16,937 bases of DNA, taken from contig JAIRWW010000109.1 in NCBI GenBank assembly GCA_031268685.1, forward strand, positions 1-16,937. Direction: 5' to 3'. How positions within the stretch are numbered: the first letter of the stretch is position 1; every line of letters begins with the position of its first letter. The notes below the pieces were generated by a model. It worked only from the letters and a program-made list of their open reading frames with translations, did not search any database and was not told the origin of the DNA. Positions 13,975-16,937 of this stretch are shown in pieces. The stretch comes from Azoarcus sp. GTDB lineage: Bacteria; Pseudomonadota; Gammaproteobacteria; Burkholderiales; Rhodocyclaceae. A program made the translations under genes and the position numbers.

Positions 13975-15027
13975 ATGGAACATTTTGGTTTCCCGCTGGA
14001 AACGATCCTGATTTTTCTTGCCGTAGTGGCTGTATCGGTCTATCTCGACCTGTTTGCCCACAGGAAAAGCACCGAGATTACGCTGATCGACGCCGCACGC
14101 TGGTCGCTGTTCTGGGTAAGCCTCGCGCTCGCCTTCTATGGCTACCTATGGGGGCGTTTCGGCCAGGACTGGGCCGATCTTTACCTGGCTGGCTACGCGC
14201 TCGAAAAATCCCTCTCGGTCGACAACCTGATGGTATTCATGGCGATTTTTGCCTCGTTCAGCATCAAGGGAATTTTGCAGCATCGCATTCTTTACTACGG
14301 CATCATCGGCGCACTAGTCTTTCGCGCAATTTTCGTCGTCATCGGTACGGGGCTATTCCATGCGAGTCCCTGGGTCGGTTTTGTCTTCGCGGCCTTCGTA
14401 ATCTGGAGCGCGATCAAAATGCTGCAACAGCCCGACGATGAAGAAGAGATCGAGGATTACTCAAACCACTGGTCTGTCAGGCTAACCGGCAAACTAATTC
14501 CGGTTTATACAAAGCTGCATCTGGATCGGTTTTTCGTGCGCCAGCGCCAATTGCTCGAAACTGGCAATGACAATAACGGCGGCGCGGCGGCAAGCGTAAC
14601 CCGCAAGGGCGCCCTGTATGCCACTCCGGCCTTTCTGTGCCTGATGGCGATTGAGACATCCGACATCGCCTTCGCCTTCGACTCGGTGCCAGCCGTCATT
14701 GCCGTAACGCAAGAGCCTCTACTCGTGTATGCCGCAATGATCTTCGCCATACTGGGCCTGCGCAGCCTGTATTTCGTGCTCGCCGCCCTCACCAAATATC
14801 TGGTGCACCTTGAAAAAGCGGTCATCGGCCTGCTCTTTTTCATTGGCGCGAAAATGGCGTTGCAGTCCTGGAATCACGCCATCGGCGACACGGGTTTCAA
14901 TATCTCGCCGGGCTGGAGCTTGTCCATCGTACTCGGCATGCTGGCTGGCGGCGTAATCGCCTCTTTTCTTTTCCCCGAAAAGAAAGAACAAGCCGTAGAT
15001 GAAGCAGAGCGGAAAACGGAAGAATAA
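13975..15027 (+). CDS. terC: TerC/Alx-family integral membrane protein
   Basis: A 350-residue membrane protein with about eight to nine hydrophobic segments (for example 10-28, 43-60, 84-98, 106-128, 134-150, 250-272, 283-298, 314-333) and a charged cytoplasmic loop at 153-212. The two TerC signatures are present: LEKSLSVDNLMVF (76-88) and ETSDIAFAFDSVPAV (227-241), whose acidic residues are proposed to bind metal. TerC is the membrane hub of the Ter system; relatives such as Alx take part in manganese export. AAGGAA nine bases before the ATG supports the start. It is the last gene of the rightward operon, 46 bases after the kinase. That gap is too short for a yybP-ykoY manganese riboswitch, which often precedes lone TerC/Alx genes, so control is probably through the operon. 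Confidence 0.95.
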   Translation: MEHFGFPLETILIFLAVVAVSVYLDLFAHRKSTEITLIDAARWSLFWVSLALAFYGYLWGRFGQDWADLYLAGYALEKSLSVDNLMVFMAIFASFSIKGILQHRILYYGIIGALVFRAIFVVIGTGLFHASPWVGFVFAAFVIWSAIKMLQQPDDEEEIEDYSNHWSVRLTGKLIPVYTKLHLDRFFVRQRQLLETGNDNNGGAAASVTRKGALYATPAFLCLMAIETSDIAFAFDSVPAVIAVTQEPLLVYAAMIFAILGLRSLYFVLAALTKYLVHLEKAVIGLLFFIGAKMALQSWNHAIGDTGFNISPGWSLSIVLGMLAGGVIASFLFPEKKEQAVDEAERKTEE

Positions 15028-15036
15028 AAGTGCTTC

Positions 15037-15069
15037 CCCGCTGTCGCGGCCACGCGCCACAACAGCGGG
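15037..15069 (+). terminator. Possible transcript-end hairpin after terC
   Basis: CCCGCTGT (15037-15044) pairs perfectly with ACAGCGGG (15062-15069), and the loop holds a smaller CGCG/CGCG stem. It begins 10 bases after the terC stop. There is no run of T after it (the sequence goes on AATTCGGG), so termination would be weak or factor-dependent. Confidence 0.4.
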
Positions 15070-15471
15070 AATTCGGGTTCATCAGCCCGGCATGAGCGTA
15101 TATTTCCCGGATCGCGCGCTGCCTGCGCGACTTTGCTGCGCCAATCCGCGCCGCGCCCTGGTTGGCATCTCCTGCCCGGCCTGAATATCAGTCGACGACC
15201 GGGACAAATACGCCATGCTCGAAGCCGCCGCTGCTCTTTTCAACCCAAATTGTCCATTAGCCCAAATATTGTTCATATAGTCCATTTTCTGCTGCCGAGC
15301 GATATTAGGCGTTGAGGCTAAGCTTGGCTGAAACTGTTGATTTCATGAGAAATGCCCTTCGACAAGCTCAAGGCGAACGGTATCTCTTGCCAATATTGGG
15401 GCAAGCAAGCCTAGCCCTAGCGGACAGCTAAATGCATTACCCCGTGTCATATAGGCGAATGTTGCCCCCAA
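15070..15471. other. Non-coding convergent region
   Basis: This stretch between terC (plus) and the LprI-like gene (minus) has no supported gene; a short minus-strand frame at 15082-15285 lacks an RBS and family likeness. It turns AT-rich from about 15240. It contains the dispersed repeat at 15354-15380 and the palindrome CCAATATTGG (15390-15399), flanked by CTTG and GCAAG, which could form part of a transcript end for the minus-strand gene. Confidence 0.5.
15354..15380. repeat. REP-like dispersed repeat
   Basis: The segment begins GCCCTTCGACAAGCTCAAGG and ends CGAACGG. It closely resembles a short, partly symmetric intergenic repeat (TTCGACAAGCTCAGGGCGAA type) that I recall as abundant in many environmental beta- and other proteobacterial genomes. 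Only one copy is in the window, so the repeat status rests on recall. Confidence 0.5.
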
Positions 15472-15864
15472 TCAGCAGGAGAGATCGCCCTCCTCGCAAA
15501 CACTCAGTTTCTTGATTTCTTCGATTCTGTAACGTGTTTTCTCCGCCAGGCACATGCTAAAAACCGTTGGGAATATAGTTCCTCCTTTTGAATTGAAGAC
15601 CTCGAAATCGCATGTTAAATCCCGATACTTCATCCATGCGCGCTGTGCGTTAGTGAGAGATTTTTTCCGGTCTTCGCTCAACGTGGCTTTATAAGATGCG
15701 TAGACATTATTGAGCGTTTTATCCACAGCCTTATATTCGTCTGCATAACAGCGGTTCATGTCAGACTGTTTTTCGATAATACTACAATCCTCAGCTGAAA
15801 CATTGGCCCCCACGAAGCAAAGAAGAAGCATGCAAAGCGTTGTTGGGATTTTGATGATTTTCAT
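15472..15864 (-). CDS. Secreted LprI-family (lysozyme-inhibitor-like) protein
   Basis: A 130-residue protein with a signal peptide (MKIIKIPTTLCMLLLCFVGA, cleavage likely after NVSA at about residue 24) and one LprI/DUF1311 domain. Family pattern: C27...SDMNRCYADEYKAVD (34-48), LNNVYASYKATLSEDRK (51-67), AQRAWMKYRDLTCDFE (73-88), and MCLAEKTRYRIEEIKKL (104-120). The spaced cysteines (27, 39, 85, 105, 123, 130) probably form disulfides in the periplasm. Some LprI proteins inhibit lysozyme; many have unknown roles. The start at 15864 has AAGGAT eight bases upstream; the frame extends to 15951 without likeness. It begins 5 bases after the stop of a lysozyme C-terminal fragment, suggesting an inhibitor once paired with a lysozyme. 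AT-richer than the ter genes, so probably of separate origin. Confidence 0.85.
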   Translation of the reverse strand: MKIIKIPTTLCMLLLCFVGANVSAEDCSIIEKQSDMNRCYADEYKAVDKTLNNVYASYKATLSEDRKKSLTNAQRAWMKYRDLTCDFEVFNSKGGTIFPTVFSMCLAEKTRYRIEEIKKLSVCEEGDLSC

Positions 15865-15869
15865 CGCAA

Positions 15870-16019
15870 TTATCCTTCTAAAAAAAGAGATCTTTCTTTG
15901 GCTCTGCGCGTTATCAAACCAGGAAGCACTTTTCCATTTCCTTTGTTCCAAAGCGGAAATTGATCTACAGCGCCAGCATAGTCGCTCACGTTCAATTTTT
16001 TTAATAACGTGCTGTCACC
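15870..16019 (-). pseudogene. C-terminal fragment of a phage-type lysozyme (GH24-like)
   Basis: The last 49 codons of a minus-strand frame read GDSTLLKKLNVSDYAGAV..., then FPLWNKGNGKVLPGLITRR and AKERSLFLEG before the stop. This closely matches the C-terminal end of phage-type lysozymes (STLLxKLNxGDYxGAxxxFxxWNKxxGKVLPGLxxRRxxERxLF). The rest of the enzyme, including the N-terminal catalytic Glu region, is not recognisable in any minus-strand frame up to about 16440, so the gene appears truncated and inactive. Full-length members have about 145-165 residues. It ends directly upstream of the LprI-like gene, whose RBS overlaps its last codons. Called from pattern memory; the boundaries of the fragment are approximate. 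Confidence 0.65.
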
Positions 16020-16216
16020 CCGCAGCCATCCTGACTTCCTCCAAAAGAATTTTGGAACACCGCAAGCGACGTTCCACCCCAACACATCAGCAAGTAAGGT
16101 TTTCCTTGACGCTCCAATTGCCGTGTACCGCTGCACCCATGAAGCTGTCAGCGCTCTGTACATTGATCGCTGTTTCGATAAGTGTACATGTGTAGCAAGG
16201 CTAGGCGAATTGTATC
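16020..16216. other. Degraded or unassigned sequence upstream of the lysozyme fragment
   Basis: The open minus-strand frame continues through here, but its translation resembles no family I know, and other frames break at short intervals. It may be the decayed middle of the lysozyme or effector gene. No RNA gene or repeat family recognised. Confidence 0.3.
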
Positions 16217-16375
16217 TTATTTGTGCCAAGCATACACAATATATTGCTGTCCACTCATATCCTTCCCGTAGTAATTCTCCGACAAGGCAGTGGCGGCGCA
16301 GGGCAGGAACACACCGATTCCTTCCCAGCTTTCGTTCCAAAGCTTTGCATCCTTTGTTTTTGCGGGAGAAGCCAT
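16217..16375 (-). CDS. Small hypothetical protein or gene remnant
   Basis: A 52-codon frame, MASPAKTKDAKLWNESWEG..., ending in SGQQYIVYAWHK. It has no signal peptide, no membrane segment and no family I recognise. A run of G lies about 11 bases upstream of this ATG but is a poor ribosome-binding site; an upstream ATG at 16423 would add 16 residues. It lies on the same strand as the lysozyme fragment and LprI-like gene and could be the start of a broken upstream gene of that cluster, or chance. Confidence 0.25.
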   Translation of the reverse strand: MASPAKTKDAKLWNESWEGIGVFLPCAATALSENYYGKDMSGQQYIVYAWHK

Positions 16376-16605
16376 ATGACTAAATACCCCCCAACAAAGT
16401 GAATGCTTTGCATGAAAATTCAAATACCGGGAACTATCTGATCAAATCTGAATTTATGCAATTTATAATATTTACGTATGCAATCGCCCTGGCGTCAGGC
16501 GCGCTCGCCGAATGCCCGGCATTTGCTGAAGTTATAATAGCTTTCCTCGGTTAGAATCGTGACTTCCACAGTTAAAACCTGTCTTCCAAGCCCATTGCTT
16601 TGCCT
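16376..16605 (+). promoter_or_regulatory. AT-rich intergenic region with a consensus -10 before the ynbA-like gene
   Basis: The 230-base gap holds no supported gene. A perfect TATAAT lies at 16533-16538, 67 bases before the ynbA-like ATG, but no clear -35 is seen at the right distance. A second TATAAT (16464-16469) in an AT-rich stretch could serve either direction. Promoter assignment is tentative. Confidence 0.35.
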
Positions 16606-16937
16606 ATGATTTCCATCTACCAATTGAAGCCTGCCTTCCAAGGCTTGCTGCGTCCGCTGGCGCGACGTCTGGCGGGCGTAGGCGTGACGGCAAACGTGGT
16701 GACGCTCTTTGCAATGTTTGTCTCGCTGCTCATTGGAGGATGGCTTTGTCTGGCAGGAGATGAGGAACCCGCTTACTTTTTGCTCGTGCCGCTGTGGATG
16801 TTCCTGCGCATGGCGCTGAACGCCATCGATGGCATGCTGGCGCGTGAATTCAACCAGAAATCGCCGCTGGGCGCCTATCTCAACGAATTGACGGACCTTA
16901 TTTCGGATGCGGCGCTCTACCTGCCTTTCGTTCATGT
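16606..16937 (+). CDS. ynbA: YnbA-like CDP-alcohol phosphatidyltransferase (partial, C-terminus outside window)
   Basis: The first 110 residues are visible. The start MISIYQLKPAFQGLLRP closely resembles E. coli YnbA as I recall it. Hydrophobic segments at about 31-50 and 57-71 precede the CDP-alcohol transferase motif, here N72-xx-D75-G-xx-A-R80-(8)-G89-xxx-N93-xxx-D97. Canonical enzymes have Asp at positions 72 and 93; YnbA proteins, as I recall, share the Asn changes, so these are probably a family trait rather than damage. The family joins CDP-activated lipid to an alcohol in the inner membrane; the YnbA product is unknown. In E. coli the gene is followed by a CdsA-like enzyme and a hydrolase/methyltransferase, which would be expected to the right. 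RBS weak. Confidence 0.8.
   Translation, partial: MISIYQLKPAFQGLLRPLARRLAGVGVTANVVTLFAMFVSLLIGGWLCLAGDEEPAYFLLVPLWMFLRMALNAIDGMLAREFNQKSPLGAYLNELTDLISDAALYLPFVH

Noticed and set aside
15082..15285. A small minus-strand gene after terC
   Set aside because: No ribosome-binding site, no recognisable family, and a low-complexity Arg/Ala/Ser composition typical of chance frames in GC-rich DNA.
16138..16194. A short plus-strand signal-peptide-like frame (MKLSALCTLIAVSISVHV)
   Set aside because: It stops after 18 codons and has no downstream continuation in any frame that looks like a protein; probably chance in AT-rich DNA.
15870..16340. A full 156-residue protein on the minus strand
   Set aside because: Only the last about 49 residues resemble a family (phage-type lysozyme). 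The upstream part has no likeness and no supported start, so it is recorded as a fragment instead.
16495..16935. A minus-strand 146-residue frame opposite the ynbA-like gene
   Set aside because: It is the antisense shadow of the clear CDP-alcohol phosphatidyltransferase frame and has no family features of its own.

Overview
The window is GC-rich and bacterial. Gene families, codon use and repeats suggest a proteobacterium, probably a betaproteobacterium; this is an inference from gene style, not a placement. About 15 kb of it is one tellurite-resistance-type (Ter) stress-response island, arranged as two divergent gene sets around a roughly 300-bp control region (7941-8247).

Left arm, minus strand, read right to left: two tandem TerD/TerE-type proteins (7940-6726), an AIM24/TIGR00266-family protein (6636-5947), a TerZ-like TerD protein (5844-5260), and then a tightly overlapping four-gene enzyme block. 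The block is a PRTase with a TRSP domain (5205-3958), a HAD phosphatase (3983-3234), a StiP-type PRTase-like protein with a PELOTA domain (3234-2143) and a CitE/HpcH-like C-C bond lyase (2150-1245). A TerA-like protein with two TerD domains (1199 to beyond base 1) ends the visible part and is cut by the window edge. This matches the 'Ter biosynthetic module' proposed by comparative genomics to make a nucleoside-like metabolite.

Right arm, plus strand: three TerY-type vWA proteins (8248-8886, 8983-9627 and 9694-10737, the last with a zinc-binding TerY-C domain), a PP2C-type phosphatase (10715-12415), a divergent protein kinase with zinc ribbon and a C-terminal beta domain (12426-13928), and the membrane protein TerC (13975-15027). 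This is a complete TerY-P signalling set joined to TerC. The likely logic is that TerD-type calcium-binding proteins, the vWA adaptors and the kinase/phosphatase pair form a membrane-associated sensing complex around TerC, while the enzyme block supplies a metabolite. That logic is family knowledge plus inference.

Right flank (15028-16605): a more AT-rich stretch with a possible terminator, a REP-like dispersed repeat, a secreted LprI-family (lysozyme-inhibitor-like) protein on the minus strand, a C-terminal scrap of a phage-type lysozyme just upstream of it, and otherwise degraded sequence. From 16606 an ordinary-looking YnbA-like CDP-alcohol phosphatidyltransferase begins and runs off the end.

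The most unusual signals are in non-coding DNA. A single CRISPR-repeat-like element (8075-8103) sits in the predicted 5' leader of the minus-strand ter operon. A palindrome lies exactly in the spacer of the best promoter for that operon. A hairpin would bury both the ribosome-binding site and start codon of the first biosynthetic gene.
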